This document shows, piece by piece, positions 11,901-22,447 of a stretch of 64,000 nucleotides of DNA. Below the pieces are notes generated by a model that saw only the letters and a program-made list of their open reading frames with translations, was not told the DNA's origin and did not search any database. Numbering within the stretch: position 1 is the first letter of the stretch; each line of letters opens with the position of its first letter. The position numbers were made by a program, and so were the translations under genes. This stretch comes from Sipunculus nudus (Eukaryota; Annelida; Sipuncula; Golfingiida; Sipunculidae): assembly GCA_026874595.1 (NCBI GenBank), contig CM049307.1:32103862-32167861 (forward strand), written 5' to 3'.

Positions 11901-14900
11901 CATAGTTAACAATATTTAATAATGTTGTGTTAAACTGTTTATATTTATTACAAGCTGTGTTGCTCAGTAGATCGGTTTATGTTGGAATTTACAAGACTGG
12001 TTTGTGATGATTGACTGACTAGACATTCTAGGTCTAGACAGGTGTCTGGGTTGCTAATCAGGTAGTTTCCAGGTAGAGTAGTCTACGGAACATTCCGTGA
12101 CCAGTCTAGACATGTTAGCAGCAAGATGTGTTGTGAAAAGAATCCAGAGGTCTTTTAGCCAGACTTCTATAGTAGATTTGCACCAGATGGGGTGTGTGTC
12201 AATCACCGCATTTTGGACGAGTACTGGTCGTAGGTGTTTTATATTTAGCCAAGTAGGGCAATAGTTTTGTGGACTGTATATTTGTGAACTTAGAGCCAGT
12301 TTATGGCGGGTGGAAGCAAGAGAACTATGTTAATAGTTCTGGAAGTACTATTTATGAGACTGGAACCAGTCAACAGTGGGCGATATATATTGTATTTGAA
12401 AATAAACTTGTTTTGTTACAACTCCTAGACTTGAGATTTTAAGGACTTTTGCATGAAAGTACCAGGGAAATATATGTCCGCTACGTGTGAGTTGTGTCAG
12501 ATTCTGTATAGTTCTATCTGCAGCCTTCACATCATTAATTTTTAGGGCCACACTTAAAATATTATTTCTACAAAATTAAACCTCCTATTTTCATATATAG
12601 AAAATAATCAGCAACATTGCTAATTTGTGCTTTGTGTAAATCCTTCAAAGTATTGTAAATAGTGTCATGGAAAATAGACCACATTTTATGTTGTTCATAA
12701 ACATGTTCTGTTTAAAGAAATACATATTTTTTTTCTACCCAATCTGCAAGCTCTCAAATTTCCACATGCTTAGTTTTGACAAAAAATACCCATCTTATTT
12801 TACATATTTTGTCTTAAATCTGTAAAACAATTTCCATTTTTAGTGTAGACTAAAGACCTTGCTTATGGTTATTCAAAAGTAACCACATTCCATTTACAGC
12901 TGACATTGTTTATCACTGATAATCTTTTAATCTTCCAAAGCTAATGAAGGAAACAGCACCTTGATCTACATTCACTCTTCAGTTTCACTTAAGTTTGACT
13001 CAACCAACAGAGATATCTGCAGTAAGCTGTATGTGTCAGCTTGCATCATAAAGCGGAAAAGGATAATAGTGATTATCTGGTAATCAATCATACATCTTGC
13101 TCCCGCAGAAATCCTAAAAACTATAAATAGATCTCAACTGATTGTATTCAGAGAGAAACAGTAATAATCTGCATATGATTCATCCTGTTTATGCCCAGGC
13201 TCCTAAGTTATGTACACACAAAGTCAACAAGGCATGACTCTGTCAAAACTAAAGCTATATACGTTTCCATAAGCGTGAATGCAAAAGCTAAGGCAAAAGT
13301 GAACAAGAATATGAAACGCAAACCATTCAAGTGTAGTGTTTTCATATAAGTGATGCCAGTATGATGATGTTAATAGATACCAGTGTGATGATCTTGATAT
13401 GACACAGTGTGATGATCTTGATATGACACCGTGTGATGATGTTGATACATAGCCTGTGTGATGATGTTGATACAAAGATATTGTGATGATGCTGATACAA
13501 ACCTAGTCTGATGATGTTGATACAAAGTTGTATTAAAACATATTTGTCAGGCTCTGTCAATAAATGGTGCTAGCTGTAATTCATACTTAAGTGTTTGAAG
13601 GTTAAGGTAAAGGTGAGGGCTTATAGTTTGATATCATGGACTATTTCAGTCTCATGCAACTTTACACTTTGCCTCCTGGTCTATCAGGCCTGCTCATTCT
13701 TATACCTTTTCTCTGCTCCTGTGGGAGCATAAAACCCAAGCAGCCTTATCAAGCACTACAAGGTTATATTTGCCTGCTGCCCAATACCAATACCTATTCA
13801 CTTCTGGGTAGAGACAGCGCACCCATGTGGTAAAGACTTTGACTAGGAGTCTTAGCACAGACCGTGGTCAGAACAGGACGTGATTCACACATGGTGGATC
13901 AGTTAATTCTTATTTAGGAGATAGACATGGGCAACCCTGGATGCCACTGGCCTAGTACCACATGGATTTTATACTCTTACTAGTGGTGAACTGATAATAC
14001 TTAATTTATCTATTGTCAAAAACATAGATGGATCTGATATACTCTGATAAGATTTAATCATTTAAACATACAGATCTTGGAGTTAACTGGTAACAGTTGC
14101 GTTCCAATACTATTACAAATGTAGACCTCAGGAATCAATTATCACATTTTGCTCAGATTCAATCATATACTGTCACAAATGTAAAAATTTGAAAGAGATG
14201 ACTGTAGATAAAAAGAATGCATAAACCTATATGGTTAAATCATGACATGTTGAGCTTTTTGTGTCACAACTTGTTACTCTGTCACGTACTGGGCTACATA
14301 TGCATGGATGAACATCTTACTCAAAGAAACATGAAAATCAGATATGACTTATGTTACCCTGGTGGTGACAGACATTTCAAGCTTAAAATGGAGTGGCTGA
14401 CTGATAGAGGTTTCTTCTGTTGCAGGGCAGGTACAACATAATAGCTCTTTATATCAGATTGAATTTCAAATGGTAAACTGCCTAGACTGATCTGGTTTTA
14501 CAAAATTAAAAAAATAGTGCCACAACAAAAATGTCAATATAAATAATGTAGCAAAATAATTCATGTGTATGAGCACGAATCAACAAATAAACATTCCATC
14601 TGCAAAGTAAACATGAGACTGGCTCTTACTCTTTTCTTCTTGTCTATACTGCATTTATTCAACTGAGATAGAGATCGAGTATGAACTTGTTTCTTACATT
14701 CTCACCAGTATGCCAGTTCTGCACATGACTGTTTCGGTGTCCATGTATTTGCAAGGTCTAAACCTGGGTCTCACATGCGTGAATGATTCAAACACACTTG
14801 AGTGCTACTTGTCCATCCAGCAGGGATCACCAATGTTTGTTATAAAATCTCTAACTTTTAAGTCCCTACAAGATATAATCATGATAAGGCACAGATTGAT

Positions 14901-17900
14901 ACAAGTAAATGACAACACCCTTTTTGAACCCTGCATAAAGCTAAAACTAGCTTTTTGTTTTCAGGTTATTCTGTATATATGTGCATGTATGTCTGTAAGA
15001 CAAATAGAGAATGTTCTCCTTGACATAAACATGTGACCCATGGGTCATGGCTCTCAGCTGACTTGTATGCTCTTTGGTATGCAAGTAGATTTACTAAGGA
15101 TCTACCAGGATTTTATGAAGTTCCTACGTCAAGCAGTTACGATTTGTGCCTTGATAACAACTGACCAGCCGTGATTTCTGAGTAAAAAATACAATAAAGA
15201 AATGTGTAAAAATAAAAAAGAAAATGTAGATAGCGGCACCAGTTTTTCACAGCTGTAAGGGCTATCCAAGATAAATAAGTCTGCCGAATCCATGCAATTA
15301 TTTCTGAGATATTTTATCTAAAGTATGAATTTCATACATCAACAGCTGATAGTGTTAAAATTTTGCAATTGTGTCCGAAAAAGTTCTGAAGAACTTGCTC
15401 GGCTGATTTTCTTCATTCTTTGTATGGTAACAATTTTCAACTTGTAGTTGATGCATACTATTTAGTTTCAGTGTTGACTGCAAAATTTTTGTTTTGCAGC
15501 CCAAAGTATGATTTTCAAAGTGCTAAAAACACACATGCATCTAACTTGGAAAATACAGGTCACAGTGACATACTTTTTGGGATACAAGGAGATTTACCAA
15601 GGACCTATAGCTTGATGCACAGTTAGAAGTTTTTAGGTTAACCAGTTACAATTTTTGCCTTGTAAATGGATGGACAGACTAACGGACAGATGACAAAGGG
15701 TGACCTATGGTCAGCTGAGCTAAAAAATACAGGTGGCGCCACCAGTCTTCAGGAAATGATGAAACACTCCATGATCAATATTCATGGAAAAGATCATTGA
15801 ATCAATACATTTGTTATTCAGATACTGGAGCATTTAATTATTCTAGAGGGTACTTTTAAGCCCCATAGCTTGGGGGATATGGGTCGCAGTGACCTAATTT
15901 CAGGTTTCCTAGAAGATTTTTTAAGGACCTCAGTGAGTGTAACTTTAGAAGATTCTAGGCCTAGCAGATACAATTTGTGCCCCATTTGACTGACTGAGTG
16001 TTCAAAATCATGATTTTAGCTTGTTTGCAAAATATAGGTCACCATGACCTAATTTCATATTTCCAGTGATTACGATTTGAGCCCTGTTAACAGACAGCGG
16101 ACAGACAGACAGATGGACAACAGACAAAGAGTGATTGCTTTATAGCTCAGATGCCTTTCTGTCAGCTGGGCTAATAAAATGAGTCAAGGTTTCTAACCAA
16201 GAACATCTTACATGTTTATGTAAATCTGTTCAAACAAAACTCCAAGATAACAACGTATGGTTTTGCTAGCACTGTATACCTGTAGTGGTATAAATATAAG
16301 ATGCAATCATACATCATTCTATGAAATGCAATTGTGATGTGACATCACTGAGCATAATGACATCAGACCCATGTTGGCAAACAAAACATTCTTATGGGTC
16401 AGTCAGGACTCAGGATACAGCGTCATAATGGTTGTTGTTGTTTGTGCAAATGAGAACATCTAGGGCAGGACCATCATAATGTGCAGGGTTGGTGTTTCAA
16501 GACATAGTTTTATTATTTCTTATAATTTCAAGATCCTAGTTGATGGTCTATCATGGCCTCATACAACCAAGGACAAACACCCTCCCTCTTCACACCAACT
16601 AGCACAGATGATAAGTAAGTGCTTATGGCAGGAACTGGATGTAAAATCATGCATGAGGATTAAGAGGAAAACAATGACTGATAATCAATTATTAATCAAC
16701 ATATTATGCACCTTGCTTCTATATTTCAATAAAATATGTTAACATAAGTCAGTATTGACATCAGATTTGATAAATTATATGGTCATTGTAATCATACACA
16801 TCACCAGGTGTCATCCAATTTAAATGTTAACAATGACAAACTGTAGCAAATTTTGAACTGATAACAGAACAAACTATGGTCATGCTAAAAGAAAATTACT
16901 TGTCATCTTCTCATAGTTATAATTTAATGGTGTTCTCTTTTTTTCTCAGATAATAATACTTCTTTGCATATACACACATAATCATTTGTGATAAACTCTA
17001 CCAAGATGCAACCAATCAAATTAACTAGAAAAAAAAATGACCAATCATCTATGTAACAAATAATCAGCATTACACTAGAAATAAGATATTTTCAAAGAAA
17101 TCCAACTTCTGCCGGGAGCCATATAATGCTGTAATGAACACGCAACTGTCACGGTTCAACTACCTTTCCCAGACCACCTCCAAAATAAAGCACCAAGTGA
17201 CACTTATCAGTGGACGTATTATAATGAAAAAGCCATGTCACAATGCTAGAGTATTCTTTGAATTAAACCAAAATTATGATGAACCAGATAACCTCCAAAA
17301 TTTAATTGACTGCTCATTGAATGTTATCTTAACCTTCCACAGTATTTTTAAAAAAATTGGTTCAGTACAGGTTTTTTTGTGCAAACATGCTGACAGACAA
17401 ACCAAGGGTGATGTATAATACCTCTCACTACCTTATCATCTACACCATTTCAGTCCATGCTGTTAAAGTAATAAAATGCACCCTTGGGGGTGTGGTTTGC
17501 ACAATCAACATGTTCCTGTAATATATTTACAAGCCTATTCAACAAGACATTACGTAAAATTCTTTTTATGCCCTCTATCATTTCCTGCACTTATTGCCTG
17601 GTAACTGTAAGTTTTTTGGTTAGAATCCATACTGGAGGGAATAGAAGACGTGGATTTTACAAGGTTTTACACTATCTTATTACATTACCTGCAAGTGTAA
17701 GTAAATATGGTACAGTTTTGTCTTGTTGACTTATCTACTGGATTAAACTGTACTTTCTCATGGAAGAATTAAACAAGGCCTAAAGGCCTAATGCGAACCT
17801 GTGCAAAGTTTGGGAGTATGAATGGAGGTTTATTTTTAAAATTTAATATTGATCCTCTGCATATCTAGCTTAATGATTATGATTTCAGCAAAATGGATGT

Positions 17901-19520
17901 TTTGGACCTGCAAGTTTTGGTCTAGGACATTTTAAAATTAGGATGTATCCGTCAGGATATAACTGATATGTACCTTTTGCAAGGGGGGGTTATTGGGGCA
18001 GATGAACAGACAATTTGGCAGCATGGTTTCAGAGAAGAACATTTTAAAATGTTTTTTAGTTTTTTCCCTATAAATCTAAGAAAATGCAGTTAGCCAAGAA
18101 ATAAGCAAAATCCAATAGAATTGTTTAGTTGACTAATTTTTTTAAAAAAATTTGTGATGCTAGCTCTTGCCCTTTCAGAGATAGCTATGGTGCACGACGG
18201 ACAACGCCACACCATCGCATAAGCTCACAGATTCGCTAAAAATGCAAACCAAGTTTTTTCAAACTGTTGAAAGATATGTTTCCACTAGTTTTGATCTGGG
18301 CATTCTGCGTCTAGACAATGTGTCTAGATGTCTAGACGATGTGTCTAGACGTCTAGTAACATCGTCTAGACACCAGACAGAGCCAGGTCAATTGCCATGG
18401 TGATGTCTGGACCTCACCTGGTTGAACCGAGTGACCTCTTAACTTGACATTTTGAAACTTGGCATGTTATCAAATCTGTTTTTAAACACTGAAAGCCTTT
18501 TTTCAATTGGCTACACTGCTTTTTCAAAGCTGCATTTACCAATTTTATTCTTAGAAAACTGGCAGTACCCTAACATAGAATAATTCTTGTAAAGTTTAAA
18601 CCAATCAGCTTAACAGTTTCACTATAAAACAGTGGATAAGCTAGAAGAGTCTAAAATTACATTTTTGCTTGTAAAACACAGATCAATGTAGGTGGTGCCA
18701 CCAATACCTCTATTTCAGATATGACTTATGAGACAAACATTTGTATTAAATTTGGTGATAATAGCTCCAGCCATTTCAGAGATTTTGATTTTAGTGTGCT
18801 TTCTTGGACAGATGACTAAGTTCAACCTCTTGTAACTCATCCAAAAATCTCCCAACTGGAACGACTCAAACAAACTTGAGAGAGATTCTTCCAGAGATCA
18901 TTTCTGTGAATTATTGTACAATTTGGTTGGACAGTTTCAGAGATGAAGATTTTAAAACTTTGTTAGCTTTTCCCTATGAAATCTATGAAAATTCAGTTAG
19001 AAAAGAAACAAAATAGGATAGAGTTTTTCAGATGACTGATTATTTGCAAAAAATTTGGTGATGCTAGCTCCTGTTTTTTTTTTAGATAGCTATGGTTAAT
19101 AATATGGACCCATAGATGCACAACACACGACACCGCATCATCGCATAAGCTCACAGGTTCGCTAACAAACACAAGCCCTTTGAAAAATTCCTGCTAATAT
19201 GATAATACCATTAGTAAGATTCAAGTATTCTAAATACTCCATAAAGACCACTGGATGCACTATATTTTTATTACAATCCTTTATCAGCCTTCTGACAGAG
19301 ATACCTGCTTGTTAGAGTACATTCACAGTATGATTCTACGCTGATAAAAACACAGGTCAAGAGAGTCAATCAGGTGCAAAATGCTTGCTGGCTTCCTGGT
19401 TAAAAAAGCCAATTTACCCAGAAGAACTAGGTCATGCCCTCCTTGATGTTCTGTGAACTTATTAACCAGTAAAGCAGGTATAAAAATACATGTCCTGTTT
19501 TCCAAAGGACTTGATCTACT
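5842..19520 (-). CDS. Unrecognised multi-exon gene, C-terminal part (gene 1)
   Basis: Three minus-strand exons join in compatible phase: 11533-11473, 6813-6646 and 5927-5842, ending at a TAG (5844-5842). A fourth block, 19520-19418, can be joined in phase upstream but is less certain. The middle exon changes frame near 6725-6756, so either the assembly has a one-base error or this is a decaying copy. The encoded tail includes CVYWNEGFLYLTG- and VEEDAKFEDRRKRL-like stretches; I recognise no domain. Introns hold a LINE, Helentrons and a minisatellite. The fragment could instead be the 3' continuation of the gene ending at 22448 if that stop is not the true end. Function unknown. Confidence 0.5.
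5928..6645. other. Intron of gene 1
   Basis: AT-rich sequence between the last two coding exons of gene 1. I see no repeat family or RNA gene. Confidence 0.45.
6646..6813 (-). CDS. Gene 1, internal exon with an apparent frameshift
   Basis: Flanked by a TTTTATTAG acceptor and a perfect GTAAGT donor. From the acceptor one frame reads FVHLEEVVQTKYFILNLLTV and then stops after CVLE. A second frame opens in the overlap, reads YWNEGFLYLTGLLNKVGEYF and runs to the donor. Both halves look coding and make one sensible peptide if one base is missing near 6725-6756. Incoming phase fits exon 11473-11533 and outgoing phase fits 5842-5927. Either a sequencing/assembly indel or a disabled gene explains this. 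Confidence 0.5.
6814..7166. other. Intronic sequence, nothing recognised
   Basis: No exon, repeat ends or tandem structure seen. Confidence 0.45.
7167..8062 (-). mobile_element. 5'-truncated L1/Tx1-like LINE
   Basis: Minus-strand remnant holding the extreme C-terminus of a LINE ORF2 (8062-7461) followed by an AT-rich 3' region. It may end at an A tract (T run on the plus strand at 7168-7177). The upstream part of the element is missing. It lies in an intron of gene 1, in the same orientation as the gene. Confidence 0.7.
7461..8062 (-). pseudogene. LINE ORF2 C-terminus with zf-RVT zinc knuckle
   Basis: About 200 residues can be read without a stop, beginning KIWHYIKLIERRYLHPENS upstream of the first GTG. 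The diagnostic part is KLRYFQFKILHRILALNPFL followed by a Cys/His knuckle, C-x2-C-x8-H-x4-C (CSFC...H-IFHDC), and a Trp-rich VKHLWHDV block. This is the zinc-binding domain found after the reverse transcriptase in L1/Tx1-clade LINEs. The RT core and endonuclease are absent, so it is a dead 3' fragment. The long undisturbed frame suggests the insertion is not very old. Confidence 0.8.
8104..11192 (-). mobile_element. Helentron-type element, subfamily 1B, with a nested copy
   Basis: One end is AACAAGTGACCCAAGGGTCA with GCTCAGCTGA behind it; the other is GTCAGCTGAGCTAA. Read on the minus strand these are a TTAGCTCAGCTGAC start, a matching subterminal inverted repeat, and a hairpin close to the end, as in Helentron/Helitron2 elements and their non-autonomous HINE derivatives. 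The body carries the 'ggtggcaccaccagtctgcag' monomer seen in tandem at 61.8-63.7 kb. It is interrupted at 8385-11005 by a subfamily 1A element; the halves rejoin in the correct order when that is removed. No protein frame. Confidence 0.75.
8385..11005 (-). mobile_element. Helentron-type element, subfamily 1A, copy 1
   Basis: Starts AACAAGGGACCTATGGGTC and ends in a long hairpin, TAGCTCAG-a-TGAC-ttata-GTCA-g-CTGAGCTA. A gacggacggacag tract precedes that hairpin. Inside are two tandem units offset by 681 bases (gttgggcaaaatttaaggtac at 9761 and 10442). Near-identical relatives lie at 38413-40808 and 47533-50148. Short frames shared by the three copies reflect recent common descent, not coding. 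It sits inside another Helentron (8104-11192). Confidence 0.82.
11473..11533 (-). CDS. Gene 1, internal exon
   Basis: The acceptor CTTGTTCTGCAG and a CAG/GTGATA donor enclose 61 bases reading GLLSKLLLYVKRSSFYCKT. It starts with two bases and ends with two (AG), which with the first base of exon 6813-6646 make AGC (Ser). The phase also fits the single G left by the 19418-19520 block, giving a Gly. The hydrophobic-then-basic composition is not diagnostic. A second frame is also open, so support comes mainly from splice sites and phase. Confidence 0.45.
11534..11881. other. Intronic sequence, nothing recognised
   Basis: No exon, tandem structure or transposon ends seen. Confidence 0.4.
11882..12420 (+). 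mobile_element. Possible solo LTR
   Basis: A denser, less AT-rich block ends in gaaAATAAActtgttttgttaca: a polyadenylation signal followed by a TGTTACA end, the usual layout of an LTR 3' edge. A TG start is possible near 11882 or 11923. No matching second LTR or clear target duplication was found, so the start is a guess. It may be a solo LTR or a retrotransposon fragment. Confidence 0.35.
12600..13345. other. No gene seen
   Basis: AT-rich sequence. A 28-base exon-like block at 12989-13016 was considered and rejected because its phase does not fit the neighbouring blocks. Confidence 0.4.
13350..13525 (+). repeat. 25-bp minisatellite, about seven units
   Basis: Units of the type gtgtgatgatsttgatayra recur every 24-26 bases (gatgat at about 13363, 13387, 13411, 13435, 13460, 13486 and 13510). 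Spurious minus-strand frames rich in His, Ile and Ser come from it. Confidence 0.8.
13526..15027. other. No supported gene; a possible old repeat near 13.8 kb
   Basis: The stretch near 13770-13870 (aataccaatacctattcacttctgggtagagacagcgcacccatg) resembles, in my reading, a widespread marine-invertebrate interspersed repeat with a 'cattcacagctgggtagag' core. I could not define ends. The remainder is unassigned AT-rich DNA. Confidence 0.35.
15028..15723 (-). mobile_element. Helentron-type element, subfamily 1B, short copy
   Basis: It begins AACATGTGACCCATGGGTCA, containing the perfect palindrome TGACCCATGGGTCA, then CTCAGCTGA. It ends with a gacggac-like tract and GTCAGCTGAGCTAA. At about 700 bases it holds roughly one core monomer instead of several. 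No coding capacity. Confidence 0.75.
15724..16174 (-). mobile_element. Helentron-type fragment, subfamily 1B
   Basis: Directly abutting the previous copy: one monomer starting aggtggcgccaccagtcttcag, a gacagacagatggac tract, and a second terminal block ending GTCAGCTGGGCTAA. It lacks its own hairpin end, so it is either a truncated copy or the result of tandem growth in which the terminal block was repeated. Confidence 0.65.
16175..17771. other. No supported gene
   Basis: A few splice-like motifs are present (near 16610 and 17190) but no block has matching acceptor, donor and phase. No repeat family recognised. Confidence 0.4.
17772..18239 (-). mobile_element. Helentron-type element, family 2, compact copy
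   Basis: The element starts AACAAGGCCTAAAGGCCTAA (an AGGCCT/AGGCCT hairpin) followed by GCGAACCTGTG. It ends CACACCATCGCATAAGCTCA with cagattcgctaa behind it. The inverse match between GCGAACCTGTG and CACAGATTCGC forms the subterminal inverted repeat. This is the same architecture as family 1 with unrelated sequence. At 468 bases it may be near the minimal form. Confidence 0.72.
18240..19165 (-). mobile_element. Helentron-type fragment, family 2
   Basis: Monomers of the family-2 core (blocks such as ggtggtgccaccaatacct and 'gacagatgactaagttcaacctc') lead to a second terminal block, cgcataagctcacaggttcgctaa. The hairpin end is missing. Near 18310-18375 lies a cluster of GTCTAGAC palindromes not seen in the other family-2 copies. 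Confidence 0.6.
19418..19520 (-). CDS. Possible exon of gene 1, frame ambiguous
   Basis: A CTGGCATCTCTTCAG acceptor and a CTGG/GTAAAT donor enclose 103 bases. Frame A reads SRSSPLENRTCIFIPALLVN and NKFTEHQGGHDLVLL and leaves one G, which fits exon 11473-11533. Frame A also continues upstream to ATG codons at 19541 and 19556, so it could be a first coding exon. A second frame (DQVLWKTGHVFLYLLYWLIS) is open too but stops before the donor. The incoming phase does not match block 21373-21486. The call rests on splice sites and composition only. Confidence 0.35.
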
Positions 19521-19569
19521 CTGAAGAGATGCCAGCATACAGTGAATTTGTAACATTTATCAACTTTCA

Positions 19570-21395
19570 CATGCCTTAAGTCTGGCCAAGGGTCAGAGGA
19601 ATATTTACTTACACATGCTCAGGTTCTAGTCTTTAGTCAGATGAATAATAACTTACACATGCCAAGATTCTGACCTACTAGTAGGGTCAGTGAAATATTA
19701 AGTTACACAAGCCAAGGTTCTGGCCTACTGTCAGAGGAGAAATAATTTACACATGTCCAGACCAAGCCTATCATCAGGGGACTATTTACTTACTTCCAGA
19801 TTCTGGCTTAGGGTCAGATGAATTTTAACTCACACATGCCAAGGTTCTGCCCTATGGGCAGAGGAAAATTAATGTACACATGCCAAGATTCTGCCTTGTA
19901 GTGCGGAATATGAACTTACACATGCCCAGTATTAAAACAAATGGTCAGGGGAATATTAACTTACATATGCAAAATTTGGCCTAGGGTAATTCAGAGAATT
20001 ATAAACTTACACATGCCCAGATTCTTGCCTGGGGTAAGAGGAATATTAACTTGCACATGCCAAGGTTCTTCATTATGGTCAGAGGAATTTTAGCTTACAA
20101 ATGCCAAGGTTTTTCCCTATGGTCAGAGGAATATTAAGTTGCAAATGTCAAAGTTCTGCCTTATATTGCAATATATGAACCTACACCTGCCCAATCTCAA
20201 AGGGCCAGGGGAATATTAACTTACACATGCTGGATTCTGGCATAGGGTCAGAGAATTATATACTTATCCATGCCAAGGTTCTGGCCTAGGGTCAGAGGAA
20301 TATTAACTTACACATGCCCAGATTCGGGCCTGGGGTAAGAGGAATATTAACTTACACATGCCCAGATTCTGGCCTAGGGTCAGATGAATTTTAGCTTAAA
20401 CATGCCAAGGTTCTGGCCAAGGGTCAGAGGAATATTAACTTACACATGCCCAGATTCGGGCCTGGGGTAAGAGGAATATTAACTTACACATGCCCAGATT
20501 CTGGCATAGGGTCAGATGAATTTTAGCTTAAACACGCCAAGGTTCTGGCCAAGGGTCAGAGGAATATTAACTTACACATGCCCAGTTTCTGGCCTGGGGT
20601 AAGAGGAATATTAACTTGCACATGCCCAGATTCTGGCCTAGGGTCAGATGAATTTTAGTTTACAAATGCCAAGGTTCTTCCCTATGGTCAGAGGAAAATT
20701 ATTTTGCACATGCCAATGTTCTGCCTTATAGTGCGGAATATGAACTTACACATGCCCAGTCTCAAACAAAGGGTCAGGGGAATATTAACTTACACATGTA
20801 AGATTCTGGCCTAGAGTCAGAGAATTATAAACTTACATATGCGCAGATCCTGGCCTATGGTCAGAGGAATTTTAGCCTATTCATGCCAAGGTTCTGGCCT
20901 AGGGTCAGAGGAATATTAACTTACACATGCCCAGATTCTGGCCTGGGGTAAGAGGAATATTAACTTTCACATGCCCAGATTCTGGCCTAGGGTCAGATGA
21001 ATTTTAGCTTATTAAGCTTAACCATGCCATGGTTCTGGCCTAGGGTCAGAGGAATTTGAACTTACACAAGCCAAGGTTCTGACATAGGGTCATATGAATA
21101 ATAACTTTCACATGGCAAGGTTCTGGCCTCGGGTAAGAGGAATATAAACATACACACCCGAGGCTCTTGGACTGGGGTCATGGGAATATTCACTTATACA
21201 TGCCCAGATTCTGGCCTTTGGTCAGAGGAATAATAAGTCAACATAGCAAGGTTCTGGCCTGTGGTCAGTGGAACATTAATTTCTATATGCCCAGTTTCTG
21301 GCCTAGGGTCAGAGGAATAATAACTTACACATGGCAAGGTTCTGGATTAAGGTCAGGGGAATATTCACTTACACATGCCGAGGCTTTGGCCTATG
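19570..21395 (-). repeat. 44-bp minisatellite, about 41 units, with a splice-donor motif in most units
   Basis: The plus-strand unit is close to ttaacttacacatgcccagattctggcctagggtcagaggaata. In the strand of the flanking genes each unit reads ...CCTAGGCCAGAATCTGGGCATGTGTAAGTTAATATT..., so most carry a GTAAGT donor-like hexamer and a pyrimidine-AG acceptor-like stretch. A higher-order repeat of three units (132 bases) is clear at 20321, 20453 and 20585. The terminal unit overlaps the 3' end of exon-like block 21373-21486, which suggests the array arose from an exon-intron boundary. Confidence 0.9.
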
Positions 21396-21486
21396 AGTTT
21401 CTCCCACTCTTGTAACTCGCGATGCCGACACAGCTGCCAAAGGCCACTATTTGCTGACTCAAGGGGAGGTGTATTTCTATCTCTGT
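21373..21486 (-). CDS. Exon-like block between genes 1 and 2
   Basis: The acceptor TTTATATTTGCAG and the strong donor ATGT/GTAAGTGA enclose 114 bases. One frame, entered after two bases, reads DRNTPPLESANSGLWQLC and RHRELQEWEKLIGQSLGM and leaves one base. A second frame reads TEIEIHLPLSQQIVAFGSCV before a stop. Local GC is higher than in its surroundings. Incoming phase would fit a T/GTAGAA donor inside exon 22584-22448, so it may extend the gene upstream; outgoing phase does not fit 19418-19520. It may also be a terminal exon, because its frame reads MCK-stop just past the donor. Confidence 0.45.
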
Positions 21487-21710
21487 CTGCAAATATAAAT
21501 GATTAGAATGACAGTTACATTTCCTAACCAAACTTTGGAACATGGACAGTTTTACTGATATAATAATGCTTGGAATATAAAATTAAGGATTTTTTAGTCA
21601 TCGTCTATTTATGAATAAAGTATGAAGTATTGTGGACAAAATGGAGGTGCTGTAATGTCATCAGATGTTGATATTGTAACTAAGTAATTTTGTATGTGAG
21701 TTACACTTAT

Positions 21711-22300
21711 ATCACAGGGCGAGAGAGACACAAGATGAGGTTTGTAGACACTTGACTTTATTCCAGATCAGTTGACAATGCTGTTACAGCAGAAGGGTGG
21801 TCTCCCTCTCTTATGCCATCTCTGCTTGGCTCTGCTACGCTCTGCTTCTCTCTGGGAGAACTGGGCACCATGCAATACTTTTTGATACAGAGTTTGGAAT
21901 GACCTCATCGATACACATATTAATTTACCCTTTGTTACATCATCAAAATAAGCTCTCTTTGGTGTAGGTCATAACTGTGACCTGACATTTGACATAATTA
22001 TGCATATCATCATATTGCGTAAGAATATATTGACCTGATAGTATGATACACATTCAGTTTTATTTCCAGGCACATACAAACATGAACTGATGATCTCATC
22101 ATTGAGAGCATTTGAATGAACATTTATGAGAGGCATTAAAGCTGCATTAATATCTGAATTATCATTAGAGAGTATGCCGACTGATGACCAAGTGTCTTGT
22201 TATCTTTTATCCCTCAGTAAAAACATTCGGATCTATAAATTTGAGAACCCATTAATTTTCATGGCTTTGTCTGAATATTGGGCCTTATTAATCTAGCTCT
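21711..22300. repeat. Dispersed repeat D, copy A
   Basis: Shares an ordered series of blocks with 42840-43348 plus 44223-44255: 'cacaggg.gagagagacacaa', 'gacac..actttat', 'cagaagggtggtctccctc', 'ctttttgatacagagtttgga', 'ggtgtaggtcata..tgtgacctgacatttgacataattatgca' and a 'ctgaattatca.tagagagta' block. Divergence is substantial. A TGTCACA-like start in copy B raises the possibility of an LTR, but I cannot show paired copies or target duplications. It lies just downstream of the gene 2 stop. Confidence 0.7.
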
Positions 22301-22447
22301 AATACCCACTGAATGCTCTGTGCATTTTAAGTTTTGTTTAATCACCAATATTTAAAGTTACCACTTCATAACAAAATCAAATAGATCAAGTACAAGATTT
22401 GAAAAACTGAAAGATACATTTTGTGATATATAAATGTGACACTGTAA

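Noticed and set aside
12989..13016. A 28-base exon-like block (ISLLVESNL) on the minus strand
   Set aside because: Splice motifs are present, but the entering phase does not match the 19418-19520 block, and that block already fits exon 11473-11533 directly.
21167..21415. A plus-strand frame through the end of the minisatellite
   Set aside because: It reads through 44-bp repeat units and has no similarity to a protein.
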